NCBI RefSeq assembly: GCF_027923465.1
Contig: NZ_BRLB01000008.1
Coordinates: forward strand, 1-64,000
From: Vallitalea longa
GTDB lineage: Bacteria > Bacillota > Clostridia > Lachnospirales > Vallitaleaceae
Length of the DNA stretch: 64,000 nucleotides
Reading direction: 5' to 3'
Shown here piece by piece: positions 52,381 through 61,789 of the stretch. A program made the position numbers and the translations under genes. The notes under the pieces were generated by a model. It saw nothing but the letters and a program-made list of their open reading frames with translations. It was not told the origin of the DNA and did no database searches. Each line of letters opens with the position of its first letter. The stretch's first letter is position 1.

Positions 52381-54831
52381 CTAACCAAATACTTTGTGTT
52401 TATCTTTATCCTTGCTGGAATCATCTTCTTTTTCTACATTTTCAAATTTTGCTGTTACAACGACATCTTTATCTTTAATCAATACTAATTCCTTATCTTT
52501 ATGTTTGATGACACATTCATCTCCTTGGGTCAACTTATATATAATTTGTTCATGATTTATTGTTACATTTATAATTTTATTCTTATAAGTAACATTAAAA
52601 CTGTAACTACCCCAAGCCTTTGGAATATAAGGATTAAAAGTTAACTTATCATCATATGTTTTCATCCCTGCGAATCCAAATACAATATTCATCCACGTTC
52701 CGGCCATATTCGCTGCATGAATACCAGTATGGACACTTTGATTGTAATCATCAAGATCAAGTCGTGATGTACTAGTAAAATACTCGTAGGCTTTATCATA
52801 ATATCCTAAATCACATGATAATATCCCTAAAATACAAGTTGACAATGAAGAATGATTCAATGTTAATGGTTCATAATACTGATAATGTTTTTCTATTTCT
52901 TCTTTACTGAACTTATCTCTTAATAAATACATCGCCATCAACAAGTCTACCTGTTTACACATTTTATGTCTAAATACAAAAAGTGGATGGTAGTATTTGT
53001 ATAACAAGGATCTTTTTTCTTCTGGCAATCTCTCAGGGTGCCATGGTTTTCTATATAAAAATGTATCATCCTGCCCATATATCTCTAATTTTTCATCATA
53101 TGGAAAATACATATTATCTGCTGCTTTTTTAAATAACTCTAATTCTGTTTCTTTTAATTCCAACCTATTTGCCAGTTCTTTATATTCTTTCAATCTATTT
53201 TTTTTCATCCAACAAACTGTATCATATGCATACAATAAATTTTCTCTTGCCATAAGATTGGTATAACAATTATTATCGACCAAAGCTGTATACTCATCTG
53301 GTCCTGTCACACAATGAATACAGAACTTATTATCTCTTTCTTTGATAAAATCTCCTACATCTAACCAAACCCTTGCTGTTTCAATATAAACTTCAGCAGC
53401 TTTTTCTACAAGATATTCTACATCATCTGTTACCTCTACATACTTATGGAATGCATAGGATATATCAGCATTGATATGATATTGCGCAGTCCCGAGTGGG
53501 TAATACGCAGAAGCTTCTTTACCATTGATGGTTCTCCATGGATACAGTGCACCATTAGGGTGTCCAAGTTCTATGGCTCTATCTCTAGCAGCATCTAATG
53601 TACTATATCTAAAATCAAGAAGATGCTTAGCTAAATCTTTTGATATATATACTAAAACTTGTATAATATACATCTCTGTATCCCAGAAATTATGCCCTTC
53701 ATAACCTTCACCTGTAATTCCTTTTGCCCCCATACCTGTCTTTCCATCACGACCACAGGCTTGCATCAAATGGAATAAATTGAACCTGATTCCTTGTTGT
53801 AATGCAGCATCCCCTTGAATCTTGACATCTGCACTATCAAAGAAATCATAAACATAAGATTTTTGGTCCATAGCAATATTATTAAATCCTTCAGTACTTG
53901 CTTGTATTAATATTTTATTGGTAATCCCTTTTATTTCATTCGGGTCATAATCCATAGAAGATACATAGGATATGTATTTCTCAAAAGTAACTGTTTGATT
54001 CTGTATCCCTTGAATCTGGTATCTGACACTTGACTTATATTCTTCTTCAACATTGGATATTTTATAATCGTTATTGGATATCAACTTATTTTCACTAGCA
54101 CAACATAATACAAATTTTGTATTCTTTGTTTTGCTTATAATTGATAATAATGTATTGTCCGCCTTTATTTCTTCAGGTTGTAAGACTCTACTATAAGGAC
54201 CATAATCGATTAATGGATTAGTATCTGCTGTGTGATTGATGACATCTCCATCAATCTCGGATATTATATTGATTTCTCCATCAAAATTAAGTGGTGTTAT
54301 CTCACATTTAATAGCCATAAGATGTTTATTCGTTAGTGAGACCAATCTTTTGAATGTTATTCTTATTTTTTTTCCTTTTGGAGATACCCATGTTATGTTC
54401 CTTATGAGTATACCCTCCTTCAACTTCAGCACTCTTTTATATTCAAGAATAGATCCTTCATTCATATTGAATTCTTCATCATCCAATTTAATCTTGATAA
54501 TTTTACCATTCTGAACATTCAACATCGTCTGACTAACATCTGGAAATCCATAATTGAATTCACCATATCTTATTTTTTCACTCTCGTAGAAACCATTTAG
54601 AAATGTTCCTTCTAATCCAGTCTCTTTATCAAACTTGTAATTTTCCTCAAATGTTCCCCGTGTCCCTATGTAACCATTTGACAAAGCGAATACTGTCTCA
54701 TTTCTATAATTATTATTAACATCAAATCTATCTTCTATGATTTCCCATTCATTATATGGATATATTGCTTTTGATTTTTCTGATATGCCCAAGATATTAT
54801 CCCCTTTCTCACTCATTCTAGAATTAATCAT
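52381..54831 (-). CDS. GH65 disaccharide phosphorylase/hydrolase family protein
   Basis: The 816-residue protein has the GH65 order: N-terminal beta-sandwich (~1-290), (alpha/alpha)6 barrel with EGHNFWDTEMYI and the catalytic-acid segment CVTGPDEYTALVDNN, and HTGIHAANMAGTWMNIVFGF near the C-terminus. GH65 enzymes phosphorolyse maltose, trehalose, kojibiose, nigerose or similar alpha-glucosides to glucose 1-phosphate. The exact disaccharide is not evident. The ATG lies 5 bp after the permease stop, with AAAGGA inside that gene: same operon. No beta-phosphoglucomutase gene is adjacent. Confidence 0.85.
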   Translation of the reverse strand: MINSRMSEKGDNILGISEKSKAIYPYNEWEIIEDRFDVNNNYRNETVFALSNGYIGTRGTFEENYKFDKETGLEGTFLNGFYESEKIRYGEFNYGFPDVSQTMLNVQNGKIIKIKLDDEEFNMNEGSILEYKRVLKLKEGILIRNITWVSPKGKKIRITFKRLVSLTNKHLMAIKCEITPLNFDGEINIISEIDGDVINHTADTNPLIDYGPYSRVLQPEEIKADNTLLSIISKTKNTKFVLCCASENKLISNNDYKISNVEEEYKSSVRYQIQGIQNQTVTFEKYISYVSSMDYDPNEIKGITNKILIQASTEGFNNIAMDQKSYVYDFFDSADVKIQGDAALQQGIRFNLFHLMQACGRDGKTGMGAKGITGEGYEGHNFWDTEMYIIQVLVYISKDLAKHLLDFRYSTLDAARDRAIELGHPNGALYPWRTINGKEASAYYPLGTAQYHINADISYAFHKYVEVTDDVEYLVEKAAEVYIETARVWLDVGDFIKERDNKFCIHCVTGPDEYTALVDNNCYTNLMARENLLYAYDTVCWMKKNRLKEYKELANRLELKETELELFKKAADNMYFPYDEKLEIYGQDDTFLYRKPWHPERLPEEKRSLLYKYYHPLFVFRHKMCKQVDLLMAMYLLRDKFSKEEIEKHYQYYEPLTLNHSSLSTCILGILSCDLGYYDKAYEYFTSTSRLDLDDYNQSVHTGIHAANMAGTWMNIVFGFAGMKTYDDKLTFNPYIPKAWGSYSFNVTYKNKIINVTINHEQIIYKLTQGDECVIKHKDKELVLIKDKDVVVTAKFENVEKEDDSSKDKDKHKVFG

Positions 54832-54836
54832 TACTT

Positions 54837-55646
54837 CTATCCTTTAATACCAGATGTTGCTATTCCCTCAATAAGATATTTTTGCAAGACTAGGAATAAT
54901 AGCAAAATAGGTATTGTTATCATTACAACTCCAGCCATTGTAAGATTTAATCTATTAAAATAAGTATCTTTTAAAGTATTAAGTCCAACAACAAGTGTAT
55001 ACATCTTATCATTACTTACAAATGTAGCTGGTACCAAATATGCATTCCATGATTGTGTAAAATTGAAAATGGTTAAAGTTATAATTATTGGCTTTGCTAT
55101 AGGAAGTACAACTCGAAAGAAACTAGTAGCATGATTCAAACCATCTATTCTTGCTGCTTCTACCAAATCATTTGGTATTGTAATAAAAAATTGTCTAGCC
55201 ATAAATACATAAAGTGGATTCAATATAAAAGGTATCGTAAGACTTAACATTGAATTATGCCACCCTAGACCTGCAACCATTATGTAAAGAGGAACCAAAA
55301 GCAATTGAAAAGGAATCATAAGAGTTACTACTATAATATTAAAAATCACTCTTTTGCCCTTAAAATTAAGTTTAGCTATTGCGTAACCAGCAAGTAAACT
55401 TGTAGTAAGTTGACCAACTAATGTTATAATTGCCATATTAATAGTATTCTTATACCAATTAAGAATATCGTAATTAGTAAATAACTCTTTATAATTATCC
55501 AATGATAAAAACGATAATGGTACTATATGATTAACCTTGTCAAGAGGTAATAGGGAATTGTAAATAGCATAGGCTAGAGGAGCGATAAATATTATTGCAA
55601 AAATAATAAGTATTATATAAAAAATTAATTTTACAAAACGTTTCAT
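54837..55646 (-). CDS. Sugar ABC transporter permease, MalG/CUT1 type
   Basis: The 269-residue protein has six membrane helices, the EAA loop VEAARIDGLNHATSFFRVVLPIAKP and the ending YLIEGIATSGIKG. It lies 15 bp after the MalF-type gene and is coupled to the GH65 gene downstream. The transported disaccharide is presumably the GH65 substrate or a related sugar. Confidence 0.92.
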   Translation of the reverse strand: MKRFVKLIFYIILIIFAIIFIAPLAYAIYNSLLPLDKVNHIVPLSFLSLDNYKELFTNYDILNWYKNTINMAIITLVGQLTTSLLAGYAIAKLNFKGKRVIFNIIVVTLMIPFQLLLVPLYIMVAGLGWHNSMLSLTIPFILNPLYVFMARQFFITIPNDLVEAARIDGLNHATSFFRVVLPIAKPIIITLTIFNFTQSWNAYLVPATFVSNDKMYTLVVGLNTLKDTYFNRLNLTMAGVVMITIPILLLFLVLQKYLIEGIATSGIKG

Positions 55647-55661
55647 GTGTTAACCTACTTT

Positions 55662-56597
55662 CTAATAAGCACCGTCTGCATCGGTAAATTTTCTTTGGAT
55701 AAATGTCACTAAGAGTATAAGTAAAAATAAAATCACAGCTATTGCACTACCATATCCCATTTTATAATACCTAAAAGAGTTCTGATAAAAATAGGTTAAA
55801 AGAGTACTTGTCGCACCAGCAGGGGATCCTAGTCCACCACTTGCATTAGAAACTGCTGCAATCTGGTCAAATAATTGAAATGATTGAATAGTCGCATATG
55901 TTATGACCAAAAAAGTTGTTGGTCTCAACATTGGTACGGTTATAAACCGAAATTTTTGAAAACCGTTAGCACCATCAATCTCCGCTGATTCATATACAGT
56001 ACTAGGTATTGTCTGAAAACCAGATAAATAATATACCATATAAAATCCTACCATCTGCCAAATAAACATTATTCCGATGAACGGCATAGCCATTTTAATA
56101 TTGGCATACCATGTTGTGTTGGAAATTCCAATAATTCCAAAAAATTTTGCCATGACACCGTCTTTAACAAAAAGATACATAAATACTGTAGCAACTGTTA
56201 TAGGGGCGATAACATATGGCAAATAATAGATTGTTCTGAATGCTCCTCTTCCTTTAAACGATTTATTTAATAATAGAGCCAAAAGTAAAGAGACAATTGT
56301 TATTGTTGGAACCACTATTGCTCCAAAAAGCAAAGTATTCTTCAGTGCAATATAGAATTTTGGATCTTGGAATAAGTGTATGTAGTTGCTAAAACCTATA
56401 AACCTATTTTTATCAGGTGTCACATATGAATACTTGAAAAAGCTAATATATATAGAGCGCATGAATGGGATTAAAAACCATAATATCCAACATATAATAG
56501 CTGGTAAAACAAATAAATATGCAGTAACAGTTTCATCACTTCTTTTAGCTAAAAATATTCTTCCAGCATTATTTTTCTTCATAATATTTTCTTTCAT
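55662..56597 (-). CDS. Sugar ABC transporter permease, MalF/CUT1 type
   Basis: The 311-residue protein has six membrane helices and the EAA loop YESAEIDGANGFQKFRFITVPMLRP. The start used (56597) has GGAG about 10 nt upstream; a second ATG five codons in is also possible. It follows the binding-protein gene over a hairpin. Confidence 0.92.
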   Translation of the reverse strand: MKENIMKKNNAGRIFLAKRSDETVTAYLFVLPAIICWILWFLIPFMRSIYISFFKYSYVTPDKNRFIGFSNYIHLFQDPKFYIALKNTLLFGAIVVPTITIVSLLLALLLNKSFKGRGAFRTIYYLPYVIAPITVATVFMYLFVKDGVMAKFFGIIGISNTTWYANIKMAMPFIGIMFIWQMVGFYMVYYLSGFQTIPSTVYESAEIDGANGFQKFRFITVPMLRPTTFLVITYATIQSFQLFDQIAAVSNASGGLGSPAGATSTLLTYFYQNSFRYYKMGYGSAIAVILFLLILLVTFIQRKFTDADGAY

Positions 56598-56628
56598 TAG
56601 TAGTCCACTCCAGTTAAATATTTAATGA

Positions 56629-56652
56629 TAACAGGGGATTCTACCCCTGTTA
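56629..56652 (-). promoter_or_regulatory. Hairpin between binding-protein and permease genes
   Basis: TAACAGGGG (56629-56637) pairs with CCCCTGTTA (56644-56652) around a 6-nt loop, without a T-run on the minus strand. It lies at the same place as the 19226-19252 hairpin in the cyclodextrin operon, and would also favour binding protein over permease. Confidence 0.55.
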
Positions 56653-56666
56653 CCTTTATATGAAAG

Positions 56667-57959
56667 TTATTGAGATCCATATTTTTCAGATAAATTATTT
56701 AATATTTCTTCTGCTGATTTATCTGAATTACCATAAATAACACTCTCAAGTTCTGATTGAAAATCTGATTTAAATTGTTCATCTGCTGGATAGCCAAATC
56801 CTGTAGCATATGGAACTTGCTCCTCTATAATTTTAAGTTTTGGATTGAGTTCAAAGAATTTTGGTAAAGCTTCTGTGATACTAGGTGAACCACCAGTTAT
56901 CTCAGCATTTGTTAATTGGAATTCTTTTCTTGACATATAGTATGCTGCTTTTGCTGCAAGTTCCGCATTTTTAGTATTCTTCAATACAGAATATGCATAA
57001 GTATGTAATGTTGAACCTTTGTTTCCATCACCACCTGGCATTGGAATGAATGTGTAATCAACATCAGGAGCAGATTCTTTCATAAAACCGACATACCAAG
57101 TTCCTCCTGTTGACATGGCACATTTTTGACCACCAAATACTTCTCCATCCCAAGACATACCTGCATCTTTTGCAGTTACTGCAAGACCTTCATCAAACAT
57201 CTTGAATATGAAATTCAACGCATCAATGTTTTCTTTAGAATTTATTGATGCTCCATCTTTCCAACCACCACCAAAAGAATTCATATATTGGGTTGGGTGA
57301 TATATATTACCTATATCAATACAAACACCTTTTACTTCATCTTTTGTAAGTGCTTTCGCAGCTTCATAAACTTCTTCCCATGTTTCTGGATAATCTCCAA
57401 GTCCTGCAGCTTTCCATAGATCTACATTCACTGCGAATGTCGCTGGAGCAGCTGTTGTTGGAATTCCATATAATTGACCTTGATAATTCCAAGCTTTTAT
57501 AGCACTAGGTGCATATGCTTCAAAATCAAAATCATATTCATCGTATGGAAGAAAGAATCCATCTTGAATTAATCCTAAACTTGCTTCATTTGTAAGATTA
57601 ACAATATCAGGAGCTGTTCCTGCTGCAACTTCACCAGGAAGTTTTTGCCAGAAATCATTAGCTGTAGGATAATGTTGTAACTTGATTTCCTTGATTTCTG
57701 GTACTGCACCTGCAATTCCTTCAACTGCTTTTGTAAAAGCTTTTTCTTCCCCTGATGAACCCCAGAAACCTAATGTCAATGTGACAGCTTCATCAGAGCT
57801 TTTATTAGATTTATCTGTATCGGTAGTCTCTTCTTCATCTTGATTTACCTTAGAAATTGTATCATCTTTTGCTTCTTTCTTTGATTTGCAACCTGTAAAA
57901 CATACACATATAAGGCTTATTGTTAAACAAATAGTTAAAATCTTAGTTAAATTTTTCAT
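56667..57959 (-). CDS. Sugar ABC transporter substrate-binding lipoprotein (CUT1)
   Basis: The 430-residue protein (ATG 57959, after AAAAGGAG; an earlier in-frame ATG adds 10 residues) starts MKNLTKILTICLTISLICVCFTGC (lipobox Cys ~24). It contains PDIVNLTNEASLGLIQDG, YGIPTTAAPATFAVNVDLWKAAG and GGTWYVGFMKESAPDVDYTFIPMPGG, all common in CUT1 binding proteins. It is the first gene of the GH65/GH16 operon and lies next to the YesM/YesN-type two-component system, which probably controls it. Confidence 0.9.
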   Translation of the reverse strand: MKNLTKILTICLTISLICVCFTGCKSKKEAKDDTISKVNQDEEETTDTDKSNKSSDEAVTLTLGFWGSSGEEKAFTKAVEGIAGAVPEIKEIKLQHYPTANDFWQKLPGEVAAGTAPDIVNLTNEASLGLIQDGFFLPYDEYDFDFEAYAPSAIKAWNYQGQLYGIPTTAAPATFAVNVDLWKAAGLGDYPETWEEVYEAAKALTKDEVKGVCIDIGNIYHPTQYMNSFGGGWKDGASINSKENIDALNFIFKMFDEGLAVTAKDAGMSWDGEVFGGQKCAMSTGGTWYVGFMKESAPDVDYTFIPMPGGDGNKGSTLHTYAYSVLKNTKNAELAAKAAYYMSRKEFQLTNAEITGGSPSITEALPKFFELNPKLKIIEEQVPYATGFGYPADEQFKSDFQSELESVIYGNSDKSAEEILNNLSEKYGSQ

Positions 57960-58078
57960 CTCTCTAATTCTCCTTTTCTTAATTTTCACTTACAAGTATA
58001 CCTTAATTAAATTTTAGCATCATTATTATATTTTGATATTTATTAATCTTTTTTTTATAGTTTTTGAATTGTTGCTCG

Positions 58079-58113
58079 AAAAAAAGTGGTAGTATCAAAA
58101 CTACCACTTTTCA
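58079..58113. terminator. Terminator after the response-regulator gene
   Basis: AAAAGTGGTAGT pairs with ACTACCACTTTT around a short loop. The minus-strand side has TTTTTTT, so it mainly ends the HK-RR transcript. Confidence 0.8.
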
Positions 58114-58152
58114 TTAAATTAAAATATAATTATTTTTACATTAATTATATTT

Positions 58153-59709
58153 TTATGTACTACTATTCCTATATTCATTTGGTGTTATGTCACAATATTT
58201 TTTAAACATATTAATATAATGGATAGCAGAATTGAAACCACATTTTTCAGCTACTTGGTAATGTTTTAGATTAGTGGTTTTTATCAAATTCTTTGCATAT
58301 TCTATTCTCTTTTCATTAATATAGTTAGATATGGTTTTATTCATATACTTAGAGAATATCCTACTTATATAACTAGGTGTCACTCCAATACTACCAGCAA
58401 TATCATCAAGACTTACATTCGTTGTATAATTTTCATCAATAATTTTAAGTGTCTGTACAATCAAATAATTCTTTGGTCTTCTAATATCAATATTTAATCT
58501 ATCATCAAATTCTTCTAGCACTTTCAGTAATTCATCTGCATTGTGAATCACATCAAAATCTATATCTATTTTTTTCGTTCCACATAATTCCTGCATATGA
58601 TTTTTAATTACATAAATAAATTTATCCACATTGATTAGGATGTTGTCTTTAGTAATCTTCCCAATAAACTTCTTTACTGTTTTTGAAATCTTATTATTAC
58701 TATTTGATTCTAACCCTTTGATTAAGTCACATTTCAATTCATTCAAGTATTTATCATTTACATCCAATTCATATTTATCGTTATGATAATATATTTTCTT
58801 ATTAGGATAGAAGTATGTTTGATCCAATATTCTTTGGACTTTATCATATGTCACATTAATATTTTCTAACCCTTTGTAGTTGCATCCCAATGCCATTACA
58901 ATTTCAACATTCAAAAACGTTTTAGTAGCATATGATAAGTCATTTACAATATCTTGTATATAGTTATTTATATTAAATTGGCTTTTCTCTTTTGAAAAGG
59001 TCAATAGTACAACAAATAAATCTCTGGAATACTTGACTATCTCAAATTCATTATATTTTTCTAATGTATTTGTAAAAATATTATTGATACTATTGATAAA
59101 TATATTATCACCATTCTTTTCATACCTTGCGATTATTCTTTCATAGTTCTCTATCTTGACCGCAATTAAATATATATCACCATTCTTTATTTTCAACTTA
59201 TATCTATGAGCAATTGTTTCAAAATCAATTTTTTCATCAAAACCTATCCTAAGTATATTCGCAAGAAAGTTCGTTCTGAACTCTTTTATATTTGATAGAT
59301 TATCATCTTTATTCTTATGTTTGGATAGATATTTCTTGTCAATTGACTTCAAATATTCTGCAAGATTATCAGCTAAAATGTTATTCTTAAGTATATAATC
59401 GTTGGCCTGATACTTAAGAGCTTTTTGAGCGAACTCAAAATTTTCGTGACATGTAAGCATTACAACATATCCCTCATATCCTTTTTCTCTAATTTTTTTT
59501 AATACAGTAATACCATCAACTATAGGCATTGTTATGTCTAAAAAAACAATATCGGGAGTTAATTCTAAGATCTTTTTGATTGCTTCTTCGCCATTCCCTG
59601 CTTCTCCTATTATGGAATATCCATTCTCTTCCCAATCAAATACTGATTTAATCCCAATTCTAACAAAATTTTCATCATCAGCTAAAAAAATATTAATCAA
59701 TGGTTTCAC
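58153..59709 (-). CDS. YesN-type response regulator (REC plus AraC HTH)
   Basis: The 518-residue protein has a receiver domain (FLADDENFVRIGIKSVF acidic pocket; phosphoacceptor Asp in DIVFLDITMPIVDG; Lys in NDYILKNN) and a C-terminal AraC double HTH (LDDIAGSIGVTPSYISRIFSKY; AEKCGFNSAIHYINMFKKY). It overlaps the histidine-kinase gene by 17 bp. The start is a GTG at 59709; a TTG at 59700 with AAGGTG in front is an alternative. It probably activates the adjacent transporter operon in response to an extracellular carbohydrate. Confidence 0.9.
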   Translation of the reverse strand: MKPLINIFLADDENFVRIGIKSVFDWEENGYSIIGEAGNGEEAIKKILELTPDIVFLDITMPIVDGITVLKKIREKGYEGYVVMLTCHENFEFAQKALKYQANDYILKNNILADNLAEYLKSIDKKYLSKHKNKDDNLSNIKEFRTNFLANILRIGFDEKIDFETIAHRYKLKIKNGDIYLIAVKIENYERIIARYEKNGDNIFINSINNIFTNTLEKYNEFEIVKYSRDLFVVLLTFSKEKSQFNINNYIQDIVNDLSYATKTFLNVEIVMALGCNYKGLENINVTYDKVQRILDQTYFYPNKKIYYHNDKYELDVNDKYLNELKCDLIKGLESNSNNKISKTVKKFIGKITKDNILINVDKFIYVIKNHMQELCGTKKIDIDFDVIHNADELLKVLEEFDDRLNIDIRRPKNYLIVQTLKIIDENYTTNVSLDDIAGSIGVTPSYISRIFSKYMNKTISNYINEKRIEYAKNLIKTTNLKHYQVAEKCGFNSAIHYINMFKKYCDITPNEYRNSST

Positions 59710-61456
59710 CTTTTTCTATAGGAATCGTTATTTTAACAAGTGTACCTTCACCTAAACTACTTTTTATTTGCACTCCAAAATCCTTACCATAAATCATTTG
59801 AATTCTTTTATTCACATTATAAATACCAATCTTATTAAATCCATCATTAGTCTTTTCTTTTATAAGTATATTATCAATTACTTGTTGTGAGATACCATTA
59901 CCGTTATCAAGGACTTCATAAACAATCATTTTGTTTTGTATATGAATCTTTATATTTATATTACCTTTCTTGTCCATATTGTCAAAACCATGGAAGATAC
60001 AATTCTCCATAATCGGTTGCAATAAATATTTTAAAGTATAACAACCCAAAACTCTGTCTTCTACATCAAATGTAATATTAAATTTATTATAATACCTGAG
60101 AGATAATATTTGAATGTAATATTGAATTTGTTTTAGTTCTGTTTCAATTGTAATCTTATCAGATTTATCTTTGATAGCGAAACCGATGATATGTCCTATT
60201 GAGTCCAAAGATGTCTCTATTGATTTTGCTCCTTGCATTGTAGCCATCAATTTAATCGCATTAAGAGTATTAAGCATAAAATGCGGAGAAATCTGTGCTT
60301 GTAGTGCTTTATATTCCATCTCTCTTTTTTCATTTTCTTCTATGTATATTTTATTTATAAGATTTTGTGTGTTATCTATCATCAAATTAAAGGCATGACA
60401 TAATTCCCCAAATTCACCTTTAGATGTTGTATCTACTCTAACAGATAAATCTCCTTTATATGCTTCTTTAATTGTACTGTTAAGACTCTTAATAGGCTTC
60501 ATAATATGCCTTGATGTCATTTCAGACACGATAAATGCAATGAGAATACAAAAAACAGCTACTAGAATCATTATCACCATTGTTGTATATGCTTCTTTGT
60601 ATATAGTACTTTTTGGTATTAACATCATGATAGAACACCCTGTAATATTTGATGTGGTCAATATAGAAAGATAATCCTTTTTATCTATCCTTATATTAGT
60701 TTTTCCTGATATGACCTGTTCCATTATATTATCGGTTTTCTCTTTACTTTTATCTTCAAAAGACGAATAAATAATATCGTTTTCATTATTTGATACAAAT
60801 ATTTGTGTACCAGAATGTATAGATTCATTATTCCACAATTCTACTAGGTCATTTATTTTCACATCAATTTTTAATATCCCTAACTTTCTATTAGTTCTTG
60901 CATTCATAATAAGGCGACCTACAGATATGATATCTCCACTATCTATGCCATACATAGTGTCCTTATGAAGAGGTAATATTATAGAACTACCATTAGAATT
61001 ATACAGTGTATCATACCAATGTTGGTTTTCAAAATTATCGATTGGCGATACTGAATATCTATTTTTCGAATATATCAGTGGAGAATTAAATGGTATTAAA
61101 GTCACTGAATTAATGTATTCATTATTATACAATATGCTTGTATATAATTTAGCTGATACTTTATCACTGTCCCTATACATTTGAAATTTTTTCATATCTT
61201 CGGGATACTGTTCATAACTTCCATCTAGTACTTTAAAAACTGCTTCGTCCATAATAGGAATTTGTGACAAGTTATCTAACGAGGTTATCAGATTATCAAA
61301 AGCGATTAATGTCTGCTTATTAACAGCTTGTGAACTATTTATTGCATTTTCTTTCAGTGAATCTGATACATAAAACGTTAATATCGTAGTATTAAGTACT
61401 ACAACTCCAACAACGACAATAAAGCATATAAGTAGTATTCTAGTTCTAAATTTCAT
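59693..61456 (-). CDS. YesM-type sensor histidine kinase
   Basis: The 587-residue protein has a membrane helix near the N-terminus (IRTRILLICFIVVVGVVVLNTTIL-like), an extracellular sensor region (~30-285, dCache-like), and a second helix (MVIMILVAVFCILIAFIV). A HAMP domain follows (MKPIKSLNSTIKEAYKGDLSVRVDTTSKGE), then a His_kinase block with phospho-His in QAQISPHFMLNTLNAIK, and an HATPase_c domain (LQPIMENCIFHGFD, DNGNGI). It pairs with the overlapping response-regulator gene. Ligand unknown. Confidence 0.9.
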   Translation of the reverse strand: MKFRTRILLICFIVVVGVVVLNTTILTFYVSDSLKENAINSSQAVNKQTLIAFDNLITSLDNLSQIPIMDEAVFKVLDGSYEQYPEDMKKFQMYRDSDKVSAKLYTSILYNNEYINSVTLIPFNSPLIYSKNRYSVSPIDNFENQHWYDTLYNSNGSSIILPLHKDTMYGIDSGDIISVGRLIMNARTNRKLGILKIDVKINDLVELWNNESIHSGTQIFVSNNENDIIYSSFEDKSKEKTDNIMEQVISGKTNIRIDKKDYLSILTTSNITGCSIMMLIPKSTIYKEAYTTMVIMILVAVFCILIAFIVSEMTSRHIMKPIKSLNSTIKEAYKGDLSVRVDTTSKGEFGELCHAFNLMIDNTQNLINKIYIEENEKREMEYKALQAQISPHFMLNTLNAIKLMATMQGAKSIETSLDSIGHIIGFAIKDKSDKITIETELKQIQYYIQILSLRYYNKFNITFDVEDRVLGCYTLKYLLQPIMENCIFHGFDNMDKKGNINIKIHIQNKMIVYEVLDNGNGISQQVIDNILIKEKTNDGFNKIGIYNVNKRIQMIYGKDFGVQIKSSLGEGTLVKITIPIEKGETID

Positions 61457-61514
61457 AACAACACATCCATACTATTATCAAAAACCTATGGTTTTTATCA
61501 TTTTTAATATATTT

Positions 61515-61543
61515 AGTATATATTTCGACTTATATTTTGTCAA
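61515..61543 (-). promoter_or_regulatory. SigA-type promoter for the YesM/YesN operon
   Basis: On the minus strand TTGACA (61538-61543) and TATACT (61515-61520) are separated by 17 bp, about 60 bp upstream of the kinase ATG. The rest of the 333-bp gap (61457-61789) shows nothing else except the terminator at 61698. Confidence 0.7.
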
Positions 61544-61697
61544 ACAATACTATATATAATTATGATTTTGAACTTATTAATATAAGCTTAGTACAAAAAA
61601 TTTATTTTCTAATTGCCAAATCAATCACTTTTTTTCCTAATATTAATAATTATACATCTATTTAAGCTATAGAATTTTGAATAGTAATAAAAACAAC

Positions 61698-61736
61698 CCC
61701 TAAGCTGTTAAGTTTTTCCTAATAACAGTTTTAGGG
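61698..61736. terminator. Terminator of the oxidoreductase gene
   Basis: CCCTAA-CTGTTA pairs with TAACAG-TTAGGG with a small internal loop; on the minus strand GTTGTTTTTA follows, on the plus strand ATTATTTT. It lies about 50 bp after the stop of the minus-strand gene. Confidence 0.7.
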
Positions 61737-61789
61737 ATTATTTTATCAACATTGCAATTCTTTATAAGTATATTCCATACTCTTGTAAA

